A stretch of DNA of 6,315 bases. Origin: Desulfobacteraceae bacterium. Lineage in GTDB: Bacteria > Desulfobacterota > DSM-4660 > Desulfatiglandales > Desulfatiglandaceae. The notes beneath the pieces are model-generated. The model had not been told where the DNA came from. It saw only the letters and a program-made list of their open reading frames with translations, and searched no databases. Positions 1 through 5,962 of this stretch are shown here, piece by piece (the stretch's first letter is position 1; each line of letters begins with the position of its first letter). The stretch spans positions 1 to 6,315 of the forward strand of contig DQZA01000107.1 of NCBI GenBank assembly GCA_011042035.1, given 5' to 3'. The translations under genes were made by a program, and so were the position numbers.

Positions 1-32
1 AGTCCAGCCCCACAGCCTTCGCAGGTCTTCCT

Positions 33-1218
33 TTACCACTGCCCCAGTGCTGAATCCCGCAGGCTGCGTCCTACCCTGCCTCCTCTTTGCCATGTGGCCA
101 TGACTGTGCCCGGATAACCAACGAGCAGACAGAGATCCAGTAACCCTATGTCAATACCCAACTCAAGGGCACTCGTGGATATTACTGCCAGAAGTTCACC
201 GTTCGAGAGCCTGTTTTCAATTTCTCTCCTTTCCTCAGGCAGATAACCGGCCCTGTACGCACTTATGCGCCTGGCCATAGGACCTGCTCTCCGGCTTATC
301 CAGATGTTGATCAGCTCGGCAAGCTTCCTGGACTGGGTGTAGACTATGGTTCTCAGACCGCGGTGAAGGGCGGCCTTAAGCAATTTAATTGCTGTCTGTG
401 AGGCCCCGTCTTCAGGGTTAATAAAGATCACATGTCTCTTGCCGTGAGGGGCGCTGTTTTTTGTCACCGCCTGCACTTTAAGCCCGGACAGCTTGGAGGT
501 AAGCTCAGAAGGATTTCCAACTGTAGCGGAGCAAAATACCAGAGTGGGGTTGACGCCGTAATGGGCACAGACCCTGTGCATCCTCCGGAATACCCAGGCC
601 ATGTGAGAGCCCATGACACCCCTGTATGTATGAACTTCGTCTATTACGACGCGGGTAAGGCCCTGCCAGAATGTGGCCCACTTTTCATGGTAGGCCAGAA
701 GGGAGAGGTGGAGCATCTCGGGATTGGTTAAAAGTACATTCGGGGGCAGATCCCTTAATCGCTTTCTTTTCCAGGCCGATGTGTCTCCGTCATAGGTGGC
801 ACAAGTAGGGAGCCTCCCTTGGCCAGAACAGGCGGCCAGTTCCCGGAATGCCTTCATCTGATCCCGGGCAAGGGCCTTTAAAGGGAAAAGATAAAGTGCG
901 CGGCTTAGCGGATTTTCTAAAATCTGTTCAATCACAGGGAGATTATATGTCTGGTCTTTCCGCTTGCTGTCGGTGTAGATATCACTGCGTGTCGACCTGA
1001 GCGTATGAGAGCAATAGCCAGGGCCTGGTGGGAATAGAGGCGGGAGATACCGCTGCCTTCGAGAATCATTTGCACTTCATCGGACCACGCGGCCTTGCGG
1101 GACTGTTGAAACAGGCCTCTATGGCGGGCAACTCTTTGTAAAATACCACCTGGCGGCCCAGCACTGGAGATGCCCTGAGGGAGCTTACATACTCTTCTAT
1201 ACCGTTTTGGCATTTCAT
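33..1218 (-). pseudogene. MrfA/YprA-like DEVH-box helicase, N-terminal part, frameshifted
   Basis: This is a superfamily 2 helicase of the MrfA/YprA type, which in characterised members is a DNA-repair ATPase with a C-terminal DUF1998 zinc region; that region would lie left of the window. Reading from ATG 1218-1216, the first frame gives a family-like N-terminus (GIEEYVSSL, then GRQVVFYKELPA). A one-base loss near 1087-1092 moves the reading to the frame with RLYSHQALAIALIRSGRH and Walker A TPTASGKT. A second loss near 951-952 moves it to the frame with TYNLPVIEQ. There follow LYLFPLKALARDQ (motif Ia), DEVH (motif II), CSAT (motif III), STSALELGIDIG (motif V) and QRGGRVGR (motif VI). The frame then stops at TAA 33-35, just past motif VI, far short of the roughly 750 residues of B. 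subtilis MrfA. Motif residues are intact, so either decay is recent or the sequence contains deletion errors. The gene is GC-rich relative to the rest of the window. Confidence 0.85.
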
Positions 1219-1402
1219 GACACGTAAAGAGGGGCTTCAGCTTAAATTAGCAATTATAGAGAACGTTCTTAGATCACTCTCTTCTTGCAAGCAATGGAGA
1301 AGAGAACTATCATTGTGTGATTCAATATACAACGACATAAAAAATTGTCTCTCTGCGAATTTCTCTTTCTATAATGAACGCCAACAAGAGGTAACACAAT
1401 GA
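1217..1402 (+). CDS. Doubtful 61-residue ORF upstream of DAHP synthase
   Basis: This is an open frame of 61 codons whose TGA overlaps the ATG of the DAHP synthase gene (ATGA at 1399-1402), the overlap expected for translational coupling. I recognise no family. Evidence against it is substantial. Its ATG has no Shine-Dalgarno sequence and overlaps the divergent helicase ATG by two bases. The frame also covers the region where both divergent genes need promoters. The peptide has an NFSFY stretch near its end that might suggest an aromatic leader peptide, but there is no run of regulatory codons and no attenuator hairpin behind it. It is more likely the leader region of the next gene than a protein. 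Confidence 0.2.
   Translation: MTRKEGLQLKLAIIENVLRSLSSCKQWRRELSLCDSIYNDIKNCLSANFSFYNERQQEVTQ
1253..1269 (-). promoter_or_regulatory. Possible helicase promoter -10 with adjacent palindrome
   Basis: On the minus strand a perfect TATAAT lies at 1258-1253, about 35 bp before the helicase ATG at 1218. Directly upstream of it is the perfect 10-bp palindrome AGAACGTTCT (1260-1269), which could be a repressor site overlapping the promoter spacer. No convincing -35 hexamer is found at the right distance, so this is only a candidate. Confidence 0.3.
1285..1313 (+). promoter_or_regulatory. Candidate sigma-70 promoter for the DAHP synthase gene
   Basis: TTGCAA (1285-1290) and TATCAT (1308-1313) are separated by 17 bp and match the -35 and -10 consensus at 4/6 and 5/6 positions. 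Transcription would start near 1320, giving a leader of about 80 nt before the ATG at 1399. The call rests on pattern only. Confidence 0.3.
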
Positions 1403-2511
1403 TCATAATCTTAAAACCGGATATCGGCCCTGAAAGTGCTGAAGTATCTCGACTAATGAACTACTTTCGGCAGTTTCCGGATATCAAACCCAGGATTTCG
1501 GATGTTCAGGGCACCATCCGGGTAGTAACGGAAGTTTATTTGATTGGTCCCACTCATGACTTGCCCCTTGAGACCCTGGAGCGTATGCCGGGAGTGGAAA
1601 AGGTAATAAGGGTCTCAAGTAAATATCGCCTGATAGGGCGCCATGGAGGACAGTTAGACCAAATCGGTTTTGAGTATAATGGGGTTTCCTTCAACCAGGA
1701 CTGCCTTGATATCTTCATTGGACTCTGTGCCGTGGATACCCCAGAGCACGTGGAAATAGTCTTCAAAAAACTTCAGGAACTGAATATTACTACCGCCCGC
1801 ATGGGTGCCTACAAGCCTCGAACGAATCCCTATGACTTTCAGGGTCACGGGAAGTCTTGTCTGCCCTGGGTCTTTGAACTCGCCGGGAAATACGGAATAA
1901 AGATAGTGGCCATAGAGGTGCTCAGGGCAGTACATATTGAAGAAATCAATGACGCCCTTGAACAGGCCGGGCACCCCACGGGAGTGATGCTGCAGACAGG
2001 TACAAGAAACGCTCAGAATTTTGAGCTTCTCAAGGCAGTGGGCACTCAGCATGAGTTCCCTGTATTATACAAAAGGGGTTTGGGACTCAGCCTGGAAGAG
2101 TCGTTGAATGCCTGCGAGTATATTGCCAGTGAGGGAAATCGTAAAATCGTAGTATGCCTGAGGGGGATAAAAACCAGAATGGGAGAACCCCATCGCAACC
2201 TTGTGGACTTCACCCATGTGCCGGTTGTGAAGAGACTGACCAGGCTACCTGTGTGTATCGATCCTACACATTCCGTGGGCTCAAAGGACCGTGCACCTGA
2301 CGGGTTGCTCGACATCTTTCACGCTACGGCCCAGGGCGTGATCGCAGGGGCTAACATGATTCTGGTGGAGTGCCATCCCAGGCCGGAAGTTGCTCTGTGC
2401 GACGGCCCACAGGCCCTTACAATGCAGGAGATAGATCACTTTATTGCAGACGTGGAAATTGTGCGACGCGCTTACGAAGAAAGAAGGGCCCTTGCTGAAC
2501 ACGATTGCTAA
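1399..2511 (+). CDS. aroF: 3-deoxy-7-phosphoheptulonate (DAHP) synthase, type I-beta, divergent
   Basis: This cytoplasmic enzyme condenses phosphoenolpyruvate and erythrose 4-phosphate to DAHP, the entry to the shikimate pathway. The 370-residue protein has the two-part type I-beta layout. Residues 1 to about 80 form a ferredoxin-like regulatory domain (MIIILKPDIG, then PGVEKVIRVSSKYRL), as in the Thermotoga maritima enzyme, and a TIM-barrel follows. Seen motifs are GAYKPRTNPYDFQG (136-149), TGTRNAQNF, PVLYKRG (221-227), LRGIKTR, IDPTHSVG (287-294) and VECHP (323-327) with CDGPQ (334-338). The expected metal ligands are C110, H291, E324 and D335. Compared with the usual family motifs several positions differ: GPCAVE is GLCAVD (108-113) and RGGA is RMGA. 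A good ribosome site (AGAGGT, 1387-1392) supports ATG 1399. No other aromatic pathway gene is adjacent, and no clear terminator is seen after the TAA. The gene symbol reflects family naming; paralogue identity is not proven. Confidence 0.88.
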   Translation: MIIILKPDIGPESAEVSRLMNYFRQFPDIKPRISDVQGTIRVVTEVYLIGPTHDLPLETLERMPGVEKVIRVSSKYRLIGRHGGQLDQIGFEYNGVSFNQDCLDIFIGLCAVDTPEHVEIVFKKLQELNITTARMGAYKPRTNPYDFQGHGKSCLPWVFELAGKYGIKIVAIEVLRAVHIEEINDALEQAGHPTGVMLQTGTRNAQNFELLKAVGTQHEFPVLYKRGLGLSLEESLNACEYIASEGNRKIVVCLRGIKTRMGEPHRNLVDFTHVPVVKRLTRLPVCIDPTHSVGSKDRAPDGLLDIFHATAQGVIAGANMILVECHPRPEVALCDGPQALTMQEIDHFIADVEIVRRAYEERRALAEHDC

Positions 2512-2675
2512 AGGCACCTTCCCACTTCAAACAAAATACCTGTCTTGTCTTGCGCATGGATAACCTCTTTCTGGCCAATTTGTCCTTCTTTGTCCTTTAA
2601 GAACAAAATGACCAATAAATCTCTGCTATCCAATGCCGCTGTGTATAAATTCCAAAGATTCCTATCCGTCCAAAA
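2512..2675. other. Intergenic region after DAHP synthase, no gene seen
   Basis: I see no credible gene here. A direct repeat TTTGTCCTT occurs twice near 2579-2597, and a weak TTTGT/ACAAA inverted repeat follows, neither with terminator character. A short plus-strand frame that starts here and runs into the 23-bp repeats has no family likeness or ribosome site. Confidence 0.5.
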
Positions 2676-2768
2676 AAATGGCCGGATTCAATCGGAATCA
2701 GTGGCCGGTTTGCTTAGGAACGGGGGGCCGGAATGAATAAGAATCAGTGGCCACTTTCAATAAGATTA
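2676..2768. repeat. Tandem 23-bp repeats resembling IS21-family end sequences
   Basis: Four units recur with an exact 23-bp period. The core GGCCGG starts at 2680, 2703 and 2726, and the variant GGCCAC starts at 2749. Around the core the unit reads roughly GTGGCCGG, then ATTCAATC, then GGAATCA; AATAAG also recurs 23 bp apart at 2736 and 2759, after which similarity fades. I recall arrays of GTGGCCGG/GGAATCA units at the ends of IS21-family (IstA/IstB) elements, where they serve as transposase binding sites. No istA or istB lies in the window, so this would be a solo end or relic. A protein-binding operator array is the main alternative. Confidence 0.6.
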
Positions 2769-2924
2769 TGCACCGTCCAAGTGTTTCGGGAGCAGGAGAT
2801 AGAGGAAAGCAATATTCCGCATTTCCTTAAGATAAGTCAGTAGCTTCTTGGATTTTTCGCGAGCCCGACAACTCGCAGTTTCTATGTCTGCCTATGTCTG
2901 ACATTTCCAATGCAATTACAAGGA
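2769..2924. other. Intergenic region without recognisable gene
   Basis: No gene is recognised. Small structures are two copies of CTATGTCTG ten bases apart (2882-2890, 2892-2900), the second inside the 11-bp palindrome ATGTCTGACAT (2894-2904), and a 5-bp hairpin GCGAG/CTCGC (2859-2876) without a downstream T tract on either strand. Confidence 0.5.
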
Positions 2925-2967
2925 GAACGAAAAATTAAGTCAAGCTAGTCAATGACGTCCCCAATTT
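2925..2967 (-). mobile_element. AATTGGGGAC-type repeat motif at the radC break
   Basis: Read on the minus strand, the radC reading frame ends in AAATTGGGGACGTCATTGAC and continues into AT-rich sequence. I associate AATTGGGGAC-type motifs with mobile repeats near REP-associated tyrosine (Y1) transposases in Desulfobacterota and Gammaproteobacteria, from memory only. A related motif, TAATTGGGTCAGACTCGATT, lies in the same orientation on the other side of the radC piece (about 3310-3291). No transposase gene is present. The extent given is approximate. Confidence 0.3.
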
Positions 2968-3109
2968 ATTCCCTTATTAAAATAGCCAGCAATTCAGCAT
3001 TGCTTAAAACTTGCTCGCCGTGTTTTAGCAATTTCTCTCTTGGCCTGTCATCTTCAGGCCAGTTGCGGATTGATGAAGGATATTTTTTGGTTACTCTTTT
3101 CTCATCCAT
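2966..3109 (-). pseudogene. radC: radC N-terminal fragment, truncated
   Basis: A 47-codon frame starts at ATG 3109-3107 and encodes the N-terminal helical region of RadC-family proteins: IRNWPEDDRPREKLLKHG followed by LSNAELLAIL. In intact RadC (about 220 residues) this continues with a glycine-threonine turn and later the MPN/JAB-type metal-binding domain. Here similarity ends at residue 46 and a TAA is formed at the junction with the AATTGGGGAC motif, so the catalytic half is missing. No Shine-Dalgarno sequence precedes the ATG; the leader is A-rich and begins directly after the attC-like site. RadC has no firmly established role in repair and is common on mobile DNA. The family match is clear despite the length; whether the peptide is made is unknown. 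Confidence 0.75.
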
Positions 3110-3124
3110 GATTTTTTTATAGTG

Positions 3125-3212
3125 GGCTAACGACCTGCATCACCAGCCGCGCCGGGGACTTTAATTGAGTTTCGGCAGCTATTCGCGGTCTGCGTGAATG
3201 CTTTTATTCGGC
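3125..3212 (-). repeat. attC-like bulged hairpin 1 (putative integron recombination site)
   Basis: On the minus strand the order is GCCGAAT (3212-3206), AAAA, arm (3201-3184), loop of 32 nt (3183-3152), arm (3151-3137), AGGTC, GTTAGCC (3131-3125). The arms form 15 base pairs in blocks of 4, 3, 3 and 5, interrupted by three single unpaired bases (3197, 3193, 3189), all in the 5' arm. Integron attC sites have this plan: R'' RYYYAAC, an unpaired central spacer, L arms with extrahelical bases on one side, a variable loop, and R' GTTRRRY. GTTAGCC matches at 6 of 7 positions; GCCGAAT is degenerate, and the R boxes pair poorly. The length of 88 nt is within the usual range. A RadC start codon lies 15 bp beyond the site, as in a cassette. 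Confidence 0.5.
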
Positions 3213-3340
3213 GATTTATTACCAATTAAGTTGTTAAAGGGAAAATAAATCTGTCTCAATTTTTCCTCTATTTTCCTTCTTGACAAAAGCAATCGAGTCT
3301 GACCCAATTACCATTGCCAATTACAAAAACTACCCTGCGG
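3213..3340. other. Region downstream of the flavodiiron gene
   Basis: No gene is supported. CCAATTAC occurs twice 13 bp apart (3304-3311 and 3317-3324), and CCAATTA again at 3222. On the minus strand a 42-codon frame (TTG 3307 to TAG 3181-3179) ends inside the attC-like hairpin, but it has no ribosome site or recognisable family. A run of five T lies just after the flavodiiron stop on the minus strand, without a convincing stem. Confidence 0.45.
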
Positions 3341-4519
3341 CTATGCAAAGCCCTGCTCTTTGTGTTTCTTTGCAATGGTCTCAGCCAGATTTTCAAGGGC
3401 TTTGAAATCAGCCGCTTTCGGCGAGCCTTTGACAAGTACCGGATCAAGCACTTCCACCTTAAGATTAGGAATCAATCCGGCCAAGGTTTCGACCGTCTTA
3501 CCTCCCCACCCGTAGGAACCGATAATGGATAAAAATTTGGTTTTGGGACGTAATGCGTTAGCGAGAAAAGCGGCATAAACAGCGCTGGGGTGCGGGCCGG
3601 CAAGTACTGTTGGCGTACCCACAACAATGGTTCCGGCATCAACAAGGGCAATTGCCAGTTTCCCTATATCCGTAACCACCAGGTTAAACTGCTCGACGTT
3701 GACACCTTTTTCCAGCAGTGCGGCAACCAAAAAATCGACCATTTTTTTGGTGCTATGATGCATGGAAACATAAGGGATGACCACTTTGTTTTTCAGCGAT
3801 CCATCGATCCAGTCCTTATGGGCATCAATGATAAACGACGGCCGGGGATAGATCTGCCCATGACCCGGTGCAATGAGATCAATGTCATAAGCTGCAACCT
3901 TCTCCAGATTCTTTTTAATGACATTACGAAAGGGCATCATGATCTCGGCATAGTAGCGTTTAGCAGCCTCATAGACCCGACCTTCATCGACAACAAAAAG
4001 ATCACTGGTCGCAATGTGCGAACCGAAAAAATCACAACTGAACAGCATTTTATCTTCTTTAAGATAGGCAACCATGGTCTCAGGCCAATGAACCCAGGGT
4101 GTATGGATGAACTCCAGGGTTTTATCACCAAGCGAGAGGGTTTCTCCGTCTTTAACCGTGATAAAAGATTCCTCGGATATTTGGAGCAGATCTATAAGAA
4201 TCCCTTTGGCCTTGGGGCTGGTAATTAATTTTGCCTCCGGATAGCGGGCGAGGATCTGGGGAATGCAACCGGAATGATCCTGCTCCGCATGCAGAGCAAC
4301 CACATAATCAAGTTTAGCGACATTCTCAAGCTGTCCCTCCAATTCATAAAAGAGTTCCTCTTCAACCGCATCAAGCAAAACGGTTTTCTCGCTCCCCTCA
4401 ATTAAATAGGCGTTGTAACTGGTCCCGTCCGGCAGAGGAATAAGCGAATCAAAAAGCCGACTGTCCCAATCGACAAAGCCCATCCAGTAAATATTGTCTT
4501 TAATTTTCCTCGGTTTCAT
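3341..4519 (-). CDS. fprA: Flavodiiron protein (FprA family A-type flavoprotein)
   Basis: This cytoplasmic enzyme reduces O2 to water and/or NO to N2O, with electrons usually from rubredoxin. The 392 residues match the two-domain class A length. Residues 1 to about 245 form a metallo-beta-lactamase-like domain with a full set of diiron ligand candidates: H77, E79, D81, H82 (HAEQDHSG), H144 (WVHWPET), D163 (CDFFGSH) and H220 (APGHGQIY). Residues from about 246 form a flavodoxin-like FMN domain (VSMHHSTKKM, VVGTPTVLAGPHP, SYGWGGKT). There is no fused rubredoxin or flavin reductase domain. The residue before H77 is L where N or S is common. The start has a good ribosome site (AAGGGG, five bases before ATG). 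The gene lies 92 bp downstream of the octaheme cytochrome gene on the same strand, so co-transcription is likely. NO versus O2 preference cannot be read from sequence. Confidence 0.93.
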   Translation of the reverse strand: MKPRKIKDNIYWMGFVDWDSRLFDSLIPLPDGTSYNAYLIEGSEKTVLLDAVEEELFYELEGQLENVAKLDYVVALHAEQDHSGCIPQILARYPEAKLITSPKAKGILIDLLQISEESFITVKDGETLSLGDKTLEFIHTPWVHWPETMVAYLKEDKMLFSCDFFGSHIATSDLFVVDEGRVYEAAKRYYAEIMMPFRNVIKKNLEKVAAYDIDLIAPGHGQIYPRPSFIIDAHKDWIDGSLKNKVVIPYVSMHHSTKKMVDFLVAALLEKGVNVEQFNLVVTDIGKLAIALVDAGTIVVGTPTVLAGPHPSAVYAAFLANALRPKTKFLSIIGSYGWGGKTVETLAGLIPNLKVEVLDPVLVKGSPKAADFKALENLAETIAKKHKEQGFA

Positions 4520-4557
4520 AGTGCCCCTTATTTGAACACATGAAGTTTAAGGTATTT

Positions 4558-4599
4558 TCACCCACCCCAACGGTTTTAAGCGCCGGAGTGGGTGGGTGA
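4558..4599. repeat. Perfect 10-bp inverted repeat between cytochrome and flavodiiron genes
   Basis: TCACCCACCC (4558-4567) pairs exactly with GGGTGGGTGA (4590-4599) around a 22-nt loop that can form a small inner stem. On the minus-strand transcript it starts 13 nt after the cytochrome stop codon and is followed by AAAATACC, so it lacks the U tract of an intrinsic terminator. It could stabilise the upstream message, mark an RNA processing point or lower readthrough into the flavodiiron gene. It has no bulged bases or R boxes and is not attC-like. Confidence 0.6.
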
Positions 4600-4611
4600 T
4601 AGTCTCTGTCG

Positions 4612-5868
4612 CTACTTTGCCATAGCCTTGTGTTTATGAGCCATTCTCATGTGTTTATCAATTTCTCTCATTTCAACTATGGTTTTCTTCAACTTTGCCA
4701 ATCCATACCATGTGGTATAGTCTGGCATAAAGTGAAATGAAGCTTGAAAAGATTTCTGTCTATAATCCATAAACATCTCGTACAACAACACTTCTAAATG
4801 AGTATCAACTTCATAGAAAGTGAGAAGATCCGGATACGGAAATGTTGCCATATTGGTTTTAGATTTTAAAATTCCATCTTGATATAGTTTTGCCACAAGT
4901 TCAATCGCCTCGGCAAAAATCTCATCAGATGCTTTTATCATCTGGTCAGCATTCTCAAAATTCTTTTTTACATAAATTGCACTATGACATTGTTGGCATA
5001 CTTTTACCATCGCTTCTCTTTCAGCATTAAAAGATTCTTCAGTCAACCTTACCATATTGGCCGCTTTTACAACCTCCAGTCTCCCGGTAGGTTTACCGTC
5101 TTTATCCAGGACTCCCAAGCCTTTTAAAATACTTACTCTGTAGCCCATCCATTCGGCATCTTTTTCAGGCAATCTCAATGCCAGAAAGCCCCATGCCGTC
5201 ATCACTCTGTGGTTACCACCAGCCATATGACAATCTTGGCAAGTTGCACCTCTATGCGCTTCTCTGTCCGTATTATAAGCGGCCCCGTGCTTTGAATGAC
5301 TCCACATTTCCCATTGCGCATGATCAAACCCTGTATGACACTGATTACAGGCTTCGGGTTGAAGTGCTTCTTTTTTTGAAAAGGCATGCCTGGTATGACA
5401 GTTCTGGCAATCCATTCCGTATTTATAGTGCTTTCTGAATTCCCCGGCAAGACCCTCATTTTTGGTTTTTTCATCTTTAATGCCTAGATTATGGCATCCA
5501 TTACACCCCTTTTGACCGGCAATAAAAGCCGTTGGCTGGGCATGTGCAAACCCGGGGAAAGCAGTTATAGGAAGCAGCCCAAGAGCATGTTTTCCACTTA
5601 AATACTGCTCGGCCTGTTCTGAGTGACACTCTTGACAAGTGGCAATTGTCGGCAGTGTTGCCTTGTCTACATCATCTGCATTTTTATGCGCTTCCCCATG
5701 GCATGCAGTACAATCCATTTCTTTAGCCATTTCCCCTCGATTAAAATCTTTTACGATACCAGGGGTAATTTTATTATGACACTCTTCACACTTTGATGTG
5801 ACTGCGTTTGCCGGATTTACAAAAAAAGCCAACACAAACAGTAAAACCAATAACTTACAACTCTTCAT
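4612..5868 (-). CDS. Secreted octaheme cytochrome c, hydroxylamine oxidoreductase (HAO) family
   Basis: The 418-residue precursor has a Sec signal peptide (residues 1-22, cut after NPANA), so it acts in the periplasm. Eight CxxCH sites are at 27, 53, 78, 122, 154, 174, 210 and 291, the haem number of HAO-family proteins. After the seventh site comes CQDCHMAGGNHRVMTAWGF, an HAO-family hallmark. A largely helical region without haem sites follows (about 300-418) and includes PDYTTWYGLAKL. The protein is shorter than nitrifier HAO (roughly 550 residues). In anaerobes such relatives are thought to reduce hydroxylamine or nitrite rather than oxidise hydroxylamine. Direction depends on a tyrosine cross-link to the catalytic haem, which I cannot assign without an alignment. 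No membrane anchor or NrfH-type quinol dehydrogenase is seen. The start is ATG 5868, chosen for its ribosome site and signal peptide; an upstream in-frame ATG at 5997 would run through the attC-like site. Composition is markedly AT-rich. NrfA-type (usually five-haem) and other octahaem enzymes are less likely. Confidence 0.88.
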   Translation of the reverse strand: MKSCKLLVLLFVLAFFVNPANAVTSKCEECHNKITPGIVKDFNRGEMAKEMDCTACHGEAHKNADDVDKATLPTIATCQECHSEQAEQYLSGKHALGLLPITAFPGFAHAQPTAFIAGQKGCNGCHNLGIKDEKTKNEGLAGEFRKHYKYGMDCQNCHTRHAFSKKEALQPEACNQCHTGFDHAQWEMWSHSKHGAAYNTDREAHRGATCQDCHMAGGNHRVMTAWGFLALRLPEKDAEWMGYRVSILKGLGVLDKDGKPTGRLEVVKAANMVRLTEESFNAEREAMVKVCQQCHSAIYVKKNFENADQMIKASDEIFAEAIELVAKLYQDGILKSKTNMATFPYPDLLTFYEVDTHLEVLLYEMFMDYRQKSFQASFHFMPDYTTWYGLAKLKKTIVEMREIDKHMRMAHKHKAMAK

Positions 5869-5872
5869 AGCA

Positions 5873-5880
5873 CTCTCCTT
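5873..5880 (-). promoter_or_regulatory. Strong ribosome binding site fixing the cytochrome start
   Basis: AAGGAGAG on the minus strand, with AAGGAG six bases before ATG 5868-5866, is close to ideal. It decides for the start that gives a normal signal peptide and against the longer frame beginning at 5997. Confidence 0.85.
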
Positions 5881-5942
5881 AATCAAGGTTAACAGAAAAC
5901 AAATAAAACCGGTTAGATTTTTTAAGAGGAATAGAACGAACG

Positions 5943-5962
5943 GGTGAATCCACCGTTTCACC
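5943..5962. promoter_or_regulatory. 20-bp inverted repeat upstream of the cytochrome, possible operator
   Basis: GGTGAA (5943-5948) and TTCACC (5957-5962) form a palindrome with an 8-bp centre, about 75-95 bp before the cytochrome ATG and directly abutting the R'-like box of attC-like site 2. It matches no regulator motif I can name, including the FNR, NsrR or HcpR consensus. No clear promoter hexamers were found in 5881-5962. Confidence 0.3.

Noticed and set aside
1217..1402. Aromatic leader peptide/attenuator before the DAHP synthase gene
   Set aside because: Only scattered F and Y codons (FSFY) and no alternative hairpins or terminator before the ATG.
2545..2736. 63-codon plus-strand frame after the DAHP synthase
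   Set aside because: No ribosome site or family likeness, and its second half is made of the 23-bp repeats.
2859..2876. Hairpin GCGAG/CTCGC as a terminator
   Set aside because: The stem is only 5 bp and no T tract follows on either strand.
3040..3060. Inverted repeat TGGCCTG/CAGGCCA inside the radC fragment
   Set aside because: It is explained by the conserved WPEDDRP codons and needs no separate function.
3179..3307. 42-codon minus-strand frame ending in the attC-like hairpin
   Set aside because: It has only a TTG start, no ribosome site and no recognisable family.
3590..4228. Long plus-strand frame opposite the flavodiiron gene
   Set aside because: It lies antisense to a clearly coding frame with complete motifs and has no family likeness.
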